NCBI GenBank assembly: GCA_030602585.1
Contig: JAUVZJ010000017.1
Coordinates: 1 to 38,439, forward strand
Reading direction: 5' to 3'
Length of the DNA: 38,439 nt
From: Candidatus Methanophagales archaeon
GTDB taxonomy: Archaea > Halobacteriota > Syntropharchaeia > Alkanophagales > Methanospirareceae
This document shows, in pieces, positions 21,358 through 29,661 of the stretch. The stretch's first letter is position 1; each line of letters opens with the position of its first letter. Under the pieces are notes generated by a model. The model did not search any database. It saw nothing but the letters and a program-made list of their open reading frames with translations, and was not told the DNA's origin. Made by a program: the position numbers and the translations under genes.

Positions 21358-22683
21358 ATGCCCCATGACCTGATCGTTGAAGGTAGAGTTGTAAATCCAG
21401 AAGGGATATACGACGCTCAGATAGGCATTCAGGGTGGATACATTACAGAAATAAAAAAGCAAGGTTTAAAAGGCGAGCGAAAAATAGAAGTTCGAGGATG
21501 TTTTGTTTTTCCCGGGTTTATTGATATACATGCGCATTTGAGGGAAGATAGCAGTCATAAATGGGACTATAAGGAAGATTTCAAGTCCGGCACGGCGGCT
21601 GCACTTCACGGCGGTATAACTACCGTTGTTGACATGCCAAACACGCCTCTGCCCGGCATAAATTCAGAACGAATAAGAAAAAAGAAGGAACTCGCACGCT
21701 CAAAATCGAAAGGATTAATTGACATCTTTTTCTGCGGCGGTGTGACGGAATCCAACATGAATGCGATTGCAGAGATGCAAAAAGAAGTCGTAGCTTATAA
21801 AATATACCTCGCCGAGACCGGTGGATTGTATATAGAAGCGGAAACATTACCAAAAGCGATTAAGGCGGTAGAAGCGACTTCCAAACCAGCGGTAGTTCAT
21901 TGCGAAGACCAGCGAGTTATAGAAAGGAGGGAAGAAGAGTTAAAAGTAAAGTGTGAAGAATGGAGTCGTAAGGAAATCCATTCCGAGCTGAGACCTGAGG
22001 AAGCGGAACTATCTGCGGTTAAGAAAGTTTTAGCCGCGGCTTCTGCTTCGGCAGACACTAAAATCAATATAGCCCATGTTTCCGTTTACGAGACATTGCG
22101 TATTATAAGGCGATACAAAAAAGTTCACTGTGAAGTCACACCACATCATTTGTTTTTCAGTAAAGACGATGTACTGGCTAAAAAGGCGTTTTTAAAGACA
22201 AATCCACCGTTGAGAACAGAAGAGAATAGGCGGCGGTTGCTGGAAGCATTTAAAGAGGGCGAAATAGATTTTTTGGTGACTGACCACGCACCGCATACGA
22301 GGGAAGAAAAGGCAAGTGATATTTTAGAAGCGCCTGCCGGTGTTCCTAATTTAGACACTTATGGTAATTTCGTCGCATGGTTGATTGTCTGTTGTGGTGT
22401 CCATCCGGAGCTTATATCGAGGGTATGTTCGTATAATCCGGCGCTGTTTTTGGGATTGAACGATAGAGGTCGTATAGAAGTAGGAAAAAGGGCAAATTTG
22501 ACGATTTTAGATCTGGATGTGGCAAATCAAAAACAAGTGAAAATCAGCAGTGAACACTTATATACAAAATGCGCGTGGTCGCCATTTGAGGGCTATGAAT
22601 TTCCCGGTACGGTGAGGCATACTATATTTAATGGTGTAGTAGTGAGTGAAGATGACGAATTAATTGGTGATTTGGATTTATGA
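21358..22683 (+). CDS. pyrC: Dihydroorotase
   Basis: 441 aa from ATG 21358 (MPHDLIVEGRVVNPEG), the first Met that fits the family; the open frame extends further upstream but overlaps the Lsm gene. It catalyses cyclisation of carbamoyl aspartate in pyrimidine synthesis. Metal-binding DIHAHLREDSS, the GITTVVDMPNTPLPG loop, the KIYLAETGG lysine region, VVHCEDQ, NIAHVSVYET, and FLVTDHAPHTREEK are all present. The C-terminal composite domain (GRIEVGKRANLTILDLD) fits type I dihydroorotases. Confidence 0.92.
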   Translation: MPHDLIVEGRVVNPEGIYDAQIGIQGGYITEIKKQGLKGERKIEVRGCFVFPGFIDIHAHLREDSSHKWDYKEDFKSGTAAALHGGITTVVDMPNTPLPGINSERIRKKKELARSKSKGLIDIFFCGGVTESNMNAIAEMQKEVVAYKIYLAETGGLYIEAETLPKAIKAVEATSKPAVVHCEDQRVIERREEELKVKCEEWSRKEIHSELRPEEAELSAVKKVLAAASASADTKINIAHVSVYETLRIIRRYKKVHCEVTPHHLFFSKDDVLAKKAFLKTNPPLRTEENRRRLLEAFKEGEIDFLVTDHAPHTREEKASDILEAPAGVPNLDTYGNFVAWLIVCCGVHPELISRVCSYNPALFLGLNDRGRIEVGKRANLTILDLDVANQKQVKISSEHLYTKCAWSPFEGYEFPGTVRHTIFNGVVVSEDDELIGDLDL

Positions 22684-22824
22684 AGTGCTCTCCGAATTCA
22701 TCTTCTCACTAATCCTTGAAATCGCTTCTTCAAGTGCCACCCTTTTCGTTATCCTCTCAAGTTTTATTGAAAGGAATAAATCAATTGCATCCTTACATAT
22801 CCTCTCTACCCTTGTATCTTCCAT
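22678..22824 (-). CDS. Small charged protein (48 aa)
   Basis: This frame starts MEDTRVERICKDAIDLFLSI and ends SEKMNSESTS. It is predicted helical and amphipathic. Its stop overlaps the pyrC stop on the other strand by 6 nt. It lies 69 nt after the cysteate synthase-like gene in the same direction, with only a weak purine-rich leader (GGGATGGG). Protein-like composition supports coding, but no family is recognised. Confidence 0.45.
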   Translation of the reverse strand: MEDTRVERICKDAIDLFLSIKLERITKRVALEEAISRISEKMNSESTS

Positions 22825-22893
22825 TTCTAACCCATCCCAAGAGCACCATCTATATACTGGGCGAAGAAGCCCAATGTCAGGATAAGTAAGAAC

Positions 22894-24216
22894 TTATACA
22901 TTGACCACTCTCCGACTTGCTAATAGCTTCGTGCTTTCAAATTCCTTTACTTCTCTTTCAATTTCATCTAACGGTAATTGAACCGAAGAACAGGGATTTA
23001 GCTCCATCCTCTCCTCTATTTCATACATTTTATAATCCTCCCTCAATCTTTTGTAGCCTCCACCTGTGATATTCAACAAAATCTTATCCTCTTTTTTAAC
23101 GAAGCCTTCATCAACGGCTTTAATCAATGATGCACATGCTACTGATGCCGCAGGGTCCAAATCAATCCCTTCTTCGCTTTCGAATAACTTTTCCGCTATC
23201 TTACACTCTTCGTTGGTTATCCCGTATATCCTTCCGTTTGAACTCCCAAGCATATCATATACGCCTCCTTTGACGGAATAAGGCGGATTCCTTGTGGAAA
23301 GCACGTCTGCATACATCTTCTCTATTGCCTCTCCGGTATTACTCATGTCTTTATCTGCGATTATCTCCGCTCTGCCATCCTGCCATGCACTGAACATTGG
23401 AGCAAAAGGAAGATTCTGCGAAATAACAATCCCTGGCATCTCTTGCCCGAATCTGCCATCTTCAATTAGCCGGATAAATGCTTCCCATGCGGCAATCGCA
23501 CCCGTGCCACTGCCAACTGCTTGAAAATAATAATTAGGCAGAACCTTCATAAAAAATGCCGCTTCAAGCTCCACCACGCCCATTCCATCCCTTCTCGCCA
23601 CATTTCTTGCTCCTCCTTCTTCTATTAACGCATCTATCTTCACTATCTCCTTGCTTATCGCAATCGCATCTGAATAATCGCCATCCACGGAGATTAAGAA
23701 AATGCAGTCGTGGTTTTCCGTAGTTGTCCACATCCGGTGGATACTACTTTTTGGCACAATTGCTACTACCGGCATCCCTGTCATGGAGGCAACGTCTGCG
23801 AATGCTCTTGACGTATTCCCGGCAGAAGCCACCACCAGAATCTTCCTGTCTGCTCCCTCTTTTGCTCGCTGAAGAGTGGGTGGCGCTTCTAACTCCTTGA
23901 ACGTGCAGGTCTCCATGAACACGCTTTTCTCCGGCCAGTAACCACTGAAACTGATATACAAATTTTTTAACCCTAATTCCTTTCCAAAATCCGCGCTTTT
24001 GTATGTAATCGGGCATGCGTTTATAGACAAAGCTTCTTCTACTGGCAGCCAATCTATATAATCGAACATCCCTTTTCCAGAAAGTCTCCTTATCCTCTTT
24101 CTTTTATACACCGTTCTTAACAACGAATCATGACCCTCCGGGCATGTATTCGTGTATCTGTCCGTAATTGTCTTCCCGCATTCTAAACATCTCAACTGAT
24201 ATTTTGCATTTTGCAT
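22894..24216 (-). CDS. Cysteate synthase-like PLP enzyme (threonine synthase family)
   Basis: 440 aa. An N-terminal zinc-ribbon-like part (CLECGKTITDRYTNTCPEGH) is followed by a fold-type II PLP enzyme: FMETCTFKELEAPPT (Schiff-base Lys), ASAGNTSRAFA, and GSGTGAIAAWEA. The form ETCTFKELEA with SFSGYWPEK matches my recall of cysteate synthase, which makes L-cysteate from phosphoserine and sulfite for coenzyme M in Methanosarcina-type archaea, better than canonical threonine synthase. The neighbours (marker-16-like DUF39 protein, Hdr) support a coenzyme M role. Its first codons (MQNAK) come from a junction repeat. Threonine synthase remains the alternative. Confidence 0.75.
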   Translation of the reverse strand: MQNAKYQLRCLECGKTITDRYTNTCPEGHDSLLRTVYKRKRIRRLSGKGMFDYIDWLPVEEALSINACPITYKSADFGKELGLKNLYISFSGYWPEKSVFMETCTFKELEAPPTLQRAKEGADRKILVVASAGNTSRAFADVASMTGMPVVAIVPKSSIHRMWTTTENHDCIFLISVDGDYSDAIAISKEIVKIDALIEEGGARNVARRDGMGVVELEAAFFMKVLPNYYFQAVGSGTGAIAAWEAFIRLIEDGRFGQEMPGIVISQNLPFAPMFSAWQDGRAEIIADKDMSNTGEAIEKMYADVLSTRNPPYSVKGGVYDMLGSSNGRIYGITNEECKIAEKLFESEEGIDLDPAASVACASLIKAVDEGFVKKEDKILLNITGGGYKRLREDYKMYEIEERMELNPCSSVQLPLDEIEREVKEFESTKLLASRRVVNV

Positions 24217-24236
24217 TTTACATTGCGCTTTAAGCG
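24201..24236. repeat. (ATGCAAA)n junction repeat, copy e
   Basis: ATTTTGCATTTTGCATTTTA then CATTGCGC spans the gap between the DUF39 gene and the cysteate synthase-like gene. It includes the latter's start codon and first five codons. Confidence 0.65.
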
Positions 24237-25496
24237 TTATAGCCTGCTTGCGGGCTCGGAAAGCGAGAAATCACCATTTAAAATCTTTATCTTCAGCATC
24301 TCCGCCAGCTTTACTGCCCTTTTTCTATCCGACTGCCGCAGAGTTACCGGAATTTCTCTTCCTGAAAGAGTAACAACGCCGAGATTACAGTAAAAAGCAC
24401 CTCCTTCACAGAAACGGACACATGCGCCGCAGTTGCAGCATAAATCATCGTTCACTTCCTTAGCCAGAACGTCGAATGCGTCCGTAGGGCAAATGCTTGC
24501 AACCTGACACTCTTCGCATTCGCTGCATTTCTGATCCTCAAACCTCACGGAAAGGTCGCTGCTACGCCAGACATCAGCATAAGTTATTTCACCCACGGGC
24601 AGCCTGTTATTAACGTCCAGGACACCCAGCTTTATCTCTTCATCCAGTCTCTTTGCATTTTCCAATACCCGATCGTTCAATATAGGAATAGGCACTGCCC
24701 ACGAATTCCATACCTCAGGTCCGGCAGAAGTGCGAAATCCGCCTAAATACTCTGGAAGCATCCCGTGCATATCTGCAATCCCCATCAAATTCGGCTTTTT
24801 CGCCGAACTTCGTGTTCCTTCACCGATAACAAAACCCTCTGCACCATTCATCAAGATTTTCGTGCCCACGCCGATTGTATCCATACCCGGGTCCTTTTCC
24901 AATGGGTTCAACTCACCACAGCCAGAGAAAGTCAGTTCCTTAAAAGGTCCTTCAAACTCGCTCACTGAAAATATCGAAGCAACCTTGTTCTCACGTGAAT
25001 TTACAAATGCATAGTAGTTCTTAAACGCATTTCTCGTGCCACAGAGTCTCGCAAAAGGAATTTCCTCAAGATCCGTTAGTGTTTCTATCCTTCGACCTTC
25101 AACTGTTTCTACCACGACTTCTATCTCTTCTCCCGCAACCAGCTCCCTGAAAAGATGCCCACCTCCATATCTTTCGTCCCTGCGTGCTGTGCCATACACG
25201 ATGGCGTCAATGATACCAAGCCGTTCGTTAGGGCAAGGACCTGCGAATGCCGGCACACCATTCAAGAACACCTTCGATGCACGTTCAAACTCTTCTCGCT
25301 CGGCGACTTTAAAAGAAAGAACTGCAAACGTCCCGCTCTTCAGGCCACAGGTAGCAGAAGTAACTACATCCACGTCTTCAAATCCCACCTTCTCTCCACT
25401 TCGCACACTATTACAAAGTTCGTCAGCAGTCATCACCACTGCCTCGCCTCTTTCTACTTTTTCCTTTATCTCGGCTAACGTCCTTCTTTTCTCCAT
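24237..25496 (-). CDS. DUF39/methanogenesis-marker-16-like protein with C-terminal ferredoxin clusters
   Basis: 419 aa from ATG 25496; a TTG at 25511 overlaps the upstream gene. The main domain is DUF39/COG1900-type (TADELCNSVRSGEKVGFEDV, ATCGLKSGTFAVLSF, GPCPNERLGIIDAIVYGTA, GVGTKILMNGAEGFVIGEGT, ADMHGMLPEYLGGF). Members take part in sulfur incorporation: one subgroup makes homocysteine from aspartate semialdehyde, and the marker-16 subgroup is found in methanogens and has been proposed for coenzyme M synthesis. Two [4Fe-4S] sites follow (CSECEECQVASICP; CCNCGACVRFC). It sits between HdrCB and the cysteate synthase-like gene. The sulfur acceptor is inferred. Confidence 0.82.
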   Translation of the reverse strand: MEKRRTLAEIKEKVERGEAVVMTADELCNSVRSGEKVGFEDVDVVTSATCGLKSGTFAVLSFKVAEREEFERASKVFLNGVPAFAGPCPNERLGIIDAIVYGTARRDERYGGGHLFRELVAGEEIEVVVETVEGRRIETLTDLEEIPFARLCGTRNAFKNYYAFVNSRENKVASIFSVSEFEGPFKELTFSGCGELNPLEKDPGMDTIGVGTKILMNGAEGFVIGEGTRSSAKKPNLMGIADMHGMLPEYLGGFRTSAGPEVWNSWAVPIPILNDRVLENAKRLDEEIKLGVLDVNNRLPVGEITYADVWRSSDLSVRFEDQKCSECEECQVASICPTDAFDVLAKEVNDDLCCNCGACVRFCEGGAFYCNLGVVTLSGREIPVTLRQSDRKRAVKLAEMLKIKILNGDFSLSEPASRL

Positions 25497-25497
25497 T

Positions 25498-27066
25498 TCA
25501 TAGAATACCAACCTCTTCTAAGATAGGCTCGATAGGAACGGAATGGGTTTGTATCCCCACTACATTATATGCATCCACACCCATTGCCAATGCGATAAGC
25601 TGGGCATAGTTTACAATTGGCAAACCTATTTCCACGCCGCTTTCTCTTTCAATGAGTTCTTGATTTCTATCTAATGTTATCTGACACCCCGGACAAGCCA
25701 CGACAACAATATCTGCTCCTGCTTCTTTCGCCGATAGAAGTTTTCTTTGGGCAATTTCCCTCGTAAGGTGCCTTCGTTCTTGTTCTATTGTATGACCAAA
25801 GCCCATCCCACAGCATGAACTCTTTTCCGCGTAATCAACAGGCTCTGCTCCGGTTAGCGAAGCAAGTTCATCCAATAAATTTGGCACTGCTGATTTTCTG
25901 AATATCTTTGTATAATGGCAGCCATTGTGCGTAGCGACTCTTAGACAGTCAAGTCTATGCTTTATTTTATCTTTTATCTTATCTCTTTGAGCCCATAGTA
26001 TTTCTGAGACGTGGGCTATATTGACCTCACCTTTGAATTTCATGTTCACTCTGCTCAATACTTCTTCATTTACCTGCCTCCCTATCCCACTCTTCAAAAT
26101 CCCTGCTGATTCTGTAAGCACACCATAACAAGTTTGACAGACTGCCGCTATATTTGGATGTCCCGTCTCTGCGGCTAAAGCGAAATTCCTTGCATTTACA
26201 GCAAGCATTGTGGAAAGCGATATTTTATCACCATAATAAGCAAAGCCGGTACACGTTGAGTGTCTGGGATCGTCTATATAGTCTATGTTTAGTTTGTCAA
26301 ATATATATTTTATACTTGTAGTAATTCCAGGATAGTGTGCATCAGCTTGACAACTGTGGAACAAATAGATTTTATTCTTCGGAATCCTTTTCTTTACTTC
26401 TTCGATTTCCCCTTCTTTTTTAAATTTTTTATTCTCTGTTCTACCTACAATTTCCCTTATCTCATCAAGAGAATTTTTGGGTATTTCTCGATAAAGACCT
26501 TCAAGTCCAAGCTCCGATCGGATATTTTTCATATTATTGTGTATCTGCTCCCATGAAGACCCCCATTCTGGAAACTTATCTGGAGAATGAGTATCAACGG
26601 TTACACATAAACCGTTCCCGTAAAGTGATTTGTAGTGCAGTTCTTCTTCACATCTTTCACAATTTATGTTTAACCCCCCGTTCTCTTTTAAAACCTTAAC
26701 TATGTCAGCTACACAATTTTCTTTTCTGCAAGCGTATTTACAGGCATAGCAAGAAAAGCACTTTTCTAAGGGATAATCCTCTATATCCCATCCTGTGATA
26801 AGACACTCTACTAATCTTCTCGGATTGTATTTCTTATCCATTGAAGCAGCAGGGCAAATGGAAGTGCACGCACCACATTGAATGCAAGAATAAAAATTAG
26901 AGACACGAGGGTCTGTAAGTAGCCAATCTATCCTGGATTTCTTCATGTCTTCTTCCCACAGCCCTTTTTCCGTAACGGTAATTTCCGCAATTTGGTCTTT
27001 TCCTGGCGGGTAATCCATGAGAACCTGTGTTATCCCTATTCCTTGTGATTTTATCTTTCCCTCCAT
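25498..27066 (-). CDS. HdrC-HdrB fusion (HdrD/TfrB-like heterodisulfide reductase subunit)
   Basis: 522 aa. The HdrC-like N-terminus has two [4Fe-4S] motifs: CIQCGACTSIC (C61, C64, C67, C71) and CFSCYACKYAC (C103, C106, C109, C113). The HdrB-like C-terminus has two CCG domains (HSCQADAHYPG ... CTGFAYYG ... CQTCYGV, and NGCHYTK ... SSCCGMGFGH ... CPGCQITLD), which in HdrB/HdrD hold the noncubane clusters that split the CoM-S-S-CoB disulfide. It is soluble, without a membrane partner nearby, and no HdrA adjoins. TfrB (thiol:fumarate reductase) is similar in layout. GAGGATGAT precedes the ATG. First gene of a likely coenzyme M operon. Confidence 0.88.
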   Translation of the reverse strand: MEGKIKSQGIGITQVLMDYPPGKDQIAEITVTEKGLWEEDMKKSRIDWLLTDPRVSNFYSCIQCGACTSICPAASMDKKYNPRRLVECLITGWDIEDYPLEKCFSCYACKYACRKENCVADIVKVLKENGGLNINCERCEEELHYKSLYGNGLCVTVDTHSPDKFPEWGSSWEQIHNNMKNIRSELGLEGLYREIPKNSLDEIREIVGRTENKKFKKEGEIEEVKKRIPKNKIYLFHSCQADAHYPGITTSIKYIFDKLNIDYIDDPRHSTCTGFAYYGDKISLSTMLAVNARNFALAAETGHPNIAAVCQTCYGVLTESAGILKSGIGRQVNEEVLSRVNMKFKGEVNIAHVSEILWAQRDKIKDKIKHRLDCLRVATHNGCHYTKIFRKSAVPNLLDELASLTGAEPVDYAEKSSCCGMGFGHTIEQERRHLTREIAQRKLLSAKEAGADIVVVACPGCQITLDRNQELIERESGVEIGLPIVNYAQLIALAMGVDAYNVVGIQTHSVPIEPILEEVGIL

Positions 27067-27099
27067 TTTATCATCCTCAAAATTCTATACAGATCCAGC

Positions 27100-27209
27100 A
27101 TTTTTTTATACATAACTGTTCTCCATCGTAAGCCACTATTTAAATTTTACTATTTTGTGCAGTAAATTATCTAACTGTATAATAATAACACAAAAAGATA
27201 TAAATAAGA
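27100..27209. promoter_or_regulatory. Divergent promoters of the hdr operon and the XRE-type regulator
   Basis: On the minus strand TGTATAAAAAAATG (near 27100-27113) can serve hdrCB. On the plus strand GATATAAATAAG (27198-27209) is centred about 29 nt before the regulator ATG at 27233, predicting a leaderless transcript. The shared 166-nt gap makes the regulator a candidate controller of the hdr/coenzyme M operon. Confidence 0.5.
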
Positions 27210-27232
27210 AAAGTCTCTTTATACTATAAGAT

Positions 27233-27763
27233 ATGAGCATCGCTGACTACATAGTGACTGAAATCTTCGGGCATGATAAAGAACTCCCCCTCGTATTAAC
27301 GAAGACAATCAAACAGAAACTCGGCATTACCATAGGAGAATTCAGTGAAAAATCGGGGATTCCTGCGAGCACGCTTTACAAAATCCTCTCCGGCGAGAGA
27401 GACCCGAACTTGCGCACCTTCAGAAGGATAATAAACACAATAAGGGATATAGAAGGTGAATGTGCGAAAAATAAGAAGAAATTCATCGCTGTTATTGGCG
27501 TAAGAGGCGTTTTAGACGGGATAGAAAAAAAGACGATAAGCATTGGACCGGAGACCATTGACATCCATGAATATGCGGTCACTACCATAGAAGAAGCGAT
27601 GATAGCAGCCATCCAATCGGAAAAAGAAGGTGCATCCGCACTTGTGTGCGCACCCATTGTCAGTTCCACGGTTGAAAAGGTAGTTAATATACCCGTATCT
27701 ACGATAAGACCAAAATCAAGCATAATCAGGGCTATTGAATTGGTGGCGAAGAAAATAAGTTAA
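27233..27763 (+). CDS. Archaeal XRE-type transcriptional regulator
   Basis: 176 aa. The HTH is at about residues 30-58 (GITIGEFSEKSGIPASTLYKILSGERDPNLRTF, written here only by its core IPASTLYKILSGERDPNLRT). The C-terminal domain (FIAVIGVRGVLDGI ... EGASALVCAPIVSSTVEKVV ... IIRAIELVAKK) resembles a small sensory alpha/beta domain of PrpR-N type. Conserved in methanogen-related archaea. It is divergent from the Hdr/coenzyme M operon and so may sense a related metabolite; ligand unknown. Confidence 0.78.
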   Translation: MSIADYIVTEIFGHDKELPLVLTKTIKQKLGITIGEFSEKSGIPASTLYKILSGERDPNLRTFRRIINTIRDIEGECAKNKKKFIAVIGVRGVLDGIEKKTISIGPETIDIHEYAVTTIEEAMIAAIQSEKEGASALVCAPIVSSTVEKVVNIPVSTIRPKSSIIRAIELVAKKIS

Positions 27764-27804
27764 AAATAACGTGACTTACTATCTATTCTATTATTATATA
27801 GAAC

Positions 27805-28503
27805 ATGGTCTTAGCAGGTAAATTATTCCGGGTTGAGGAGGATATTGACTTGCATACGATAGCCGCCAAGCTGAAAGGGTTTAAATCCGAAGAGAACTTG
27901 AAAGATGAGGATATAACTCTGATTACGGAGATAAAAGACCTGCGCTTAATCGGAGATTCTTTGCATGGAACCTTCGTTCAGGATCAACTTCTGGATGTCT
28001 ATCATCATGGTGAGCGTGTGCATATACCGACCACTTCCGAAGCTCCTTTTTTCTTCGTTGAGCAAGCGCAAAAGCAAAAACAGGAGCAAAAAGGTAGGAT
28101 TGTTCTAACCATTATGGAGAAGAAAGCGAGGGCAAATAATATCGCTAATCAGTTGAGCAAAATACTTTTCATAACAACCGGGAAGATAGTAGAAGTGAGG
28201 ATTGAGCCAGCACGCTTTGAACGTTTTCACGAGGATAACTTCGAGGATACAAAAGTAATTTTCTTCGACGATGTAAACCTGCCGAATATCAAAAAATTGT
28301 CTTTATATGGCTCTGCTTTGGGTGATACGTCCACGTATATAGACTACTTGAAGCACGGGAAGATATGGTATATCGTATTAAAATCTAAACGACACGGCTC
28401 GGTGGTAGGCGTAACAAGAAATGGTGTTGTAACCATTTTCAGCAAGGCTACAAAGGACGAGTTCATAAATTATGTGAAGGAGGAGATTATTGGTTTGATT
28501 TAA
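27805..28503 (+). CDS. Conserved hypothetical protein
   Basis: A 232-aa soluble alpha/beta protein of no family I recognise. The first 95 residues include GTFVQDQLLDVYHHGERV; then a Gln/Lys-rich hinge (EQAQKQKQEQKG) leads to a second domain with ILFITTGKIVEVRI, FFDDVNLPNIKKLSL and WYIVLKSKRHGSVVGVTRNG. TATA-like TTATTATATAG lies just before the ATG. It precedes the archaeal ATPase gene by 72 nt and may be cotranscribed with it. Confidence 0.65.
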   Translation: MVLAGKLFRVEEDIDLHTIAAKLKGFKSEENLKDEDITLITEIKDLRLIGDSLHGTFVQDQLLDVYHHGERVHIPTTSEAPFFFVEQAQKQKQEQKGRIVLTIMEKKARANNIANQLSKILFITTGKIVEVRIEPARFERFHEDNFEDTKVIFFDDVNLPNIKKLSLYGSALGDTSTYIDYLKHGKIWYIVLKSKRHGSVVGVTRNGVVTIFSKATKDEFINYVKEEIIGLI

Positions 28504-28575
28504 TTAACTAAACCCACATAGTGAAATTATCAGGACACTTTTAAGGACGGAAAAGCGAGGATTAGAAACGGAAAG

Positions 28576-29661
28576 ATGAAGAGAATCGAGTTTCATAACA
28601 GAGAAGAAGAGATAAAAGAGATACAGGACATATTGAGCGTGGAGCCCATATTGATTACTTTTGTTTACGGTCCTATAAACAGCGGGAAAACAGAACTGAT
28701 TGACCATCTTGCGAAACAATTGCCGAAAGATTATGTCGTTTTTTATATCAATTTCCGAGGAAAGTACATCTCCGATTACAGCGACTTCATCAGGGTTCTG
28801 TTCAAGGTGGAGCGAGAGAAGGATTACAAGGAAATTTTAAAAACTATTTCGGAACCACCAGAGGAAGCACTGAGGTTTAAAGGCATTCCCGTCACTAAAA
28901 GTATGATAGATGCGGTATTCAAAAAATCTTACGAGGATGTATTTGAATTTCTCGAGGGCTACTTTACAAAACTATCAGAAAGCAGGATACCAGTGCTTAT
29001 TGTTGACGAGCTGCAGGTGATTAAGGACATAAAGATAGATGAGTTGTGGATATATAAACTCTTCAACTTCTTCGTAAGGCTGACAAAAGAATTGCGTATT
29101 TGTCATGTCTTCGCAATCACTTCCGATTTCCTTTTCATGGAAAAAGTTCACAGTGATGCGATGCTTCACGGAAGATGCAGATACTTGCTCGTTAATGACT
29201 TCAGTCAGGAAGTAACCATGAATTTTCTGGAAAAGCACGGCTTTAATAAGGAGGAGAAGGAGATTGCGTGGCACTACTGTGGCGGTAAGCCCCTATGCCT
29301 GGTCGAACTTGTAAATAGTGAAAGCAGGGAAGGAAAAGCTGAAGAGATGTTCAAGATAAGAAAGGGACAAATAGAAGAGATAGTGTATTCGTTGAAAGAT
29401 AAAAACAAAAAAATGTTTGCCGCAGTTTTGGGTGTCCTATCAGAATTTGAAGACAAGGATAAAACCGGATATAAATATTTAAGGGAAGAAACCAGGCTTC
29501 TGGTGGAAAAAAATATCCTTTTCGCAGACCCCGTGAATAAGGAGTTGAGAGCACAGTCAATGCTGGATTTGCTTGCTATAAGGGATGCGATTTCCAAACA
29601 GAAGAGTCGCTTATTCCTTTTGAGAATAAGGAGACGAATTCGCAGTGGACATGTTCTGTGA
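28576..29661 (+). CDS. Archaeal ATPase (AAA-type, DExx)
   Basis: 361 aa. REEEIKEIQDIL leads into Walker A VYGPINSGKTELIDHL (residues about 30-45). Walker B is PVLIVDELQVI (about 137-147). FAITSDFLFMEK acts as sensor 1, and a lid region has WHYCGGKPLCLVELV, all typical of the Pfam archaeal ATPase family. The Ser in GKTE-type NSGKT is normal. A basic C-terminus (LRIRRRIRSGHVL) ends the protein. These STAND-like ATPases occur in many copies in archaea, with largely unknown roles. Its stop overlaps the GTG start of truD by 4 nt. Confidence 0.82.
   Translation: MKRIEFHNREEEIKEIQDILSVEPILITFVYGPINSGKTELIDHLAKQLPKDYVVFYINFRGKYISDYSDFIRVLFKVEREKDYKEILKTISEPPEEALRFKGIPVTKSMIDAVFKKSYEDVFEFLEGYFTKLSESRIPVLIVDELQVIKDIKIDELWIYKLFNFFVRLTKELRICHVFAITSDFLFMEKVHSDAMLHGRCRYLLVNDFSQEVTMNFLEKHGFNKEEKEIAWHYCGGKPLCLVELVNSESREGKAEEMFKIRKGQIEEIVYSLKDKNKKMFAAVLGVLSEFEDKDKTGYKYLREETRLLVEKNILFADPVNKELRAQSMLDLLAIRDAISKQKSRLFLLRIRRRIRSGHVL

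Noticed and set aside
22664-22885. Plus-strand frame across the pyrC end
   Set aside because: The minus-strand 48-aa frame has the more protein-like composition, and the plus frame starts inside pyrC without a ribosome site.
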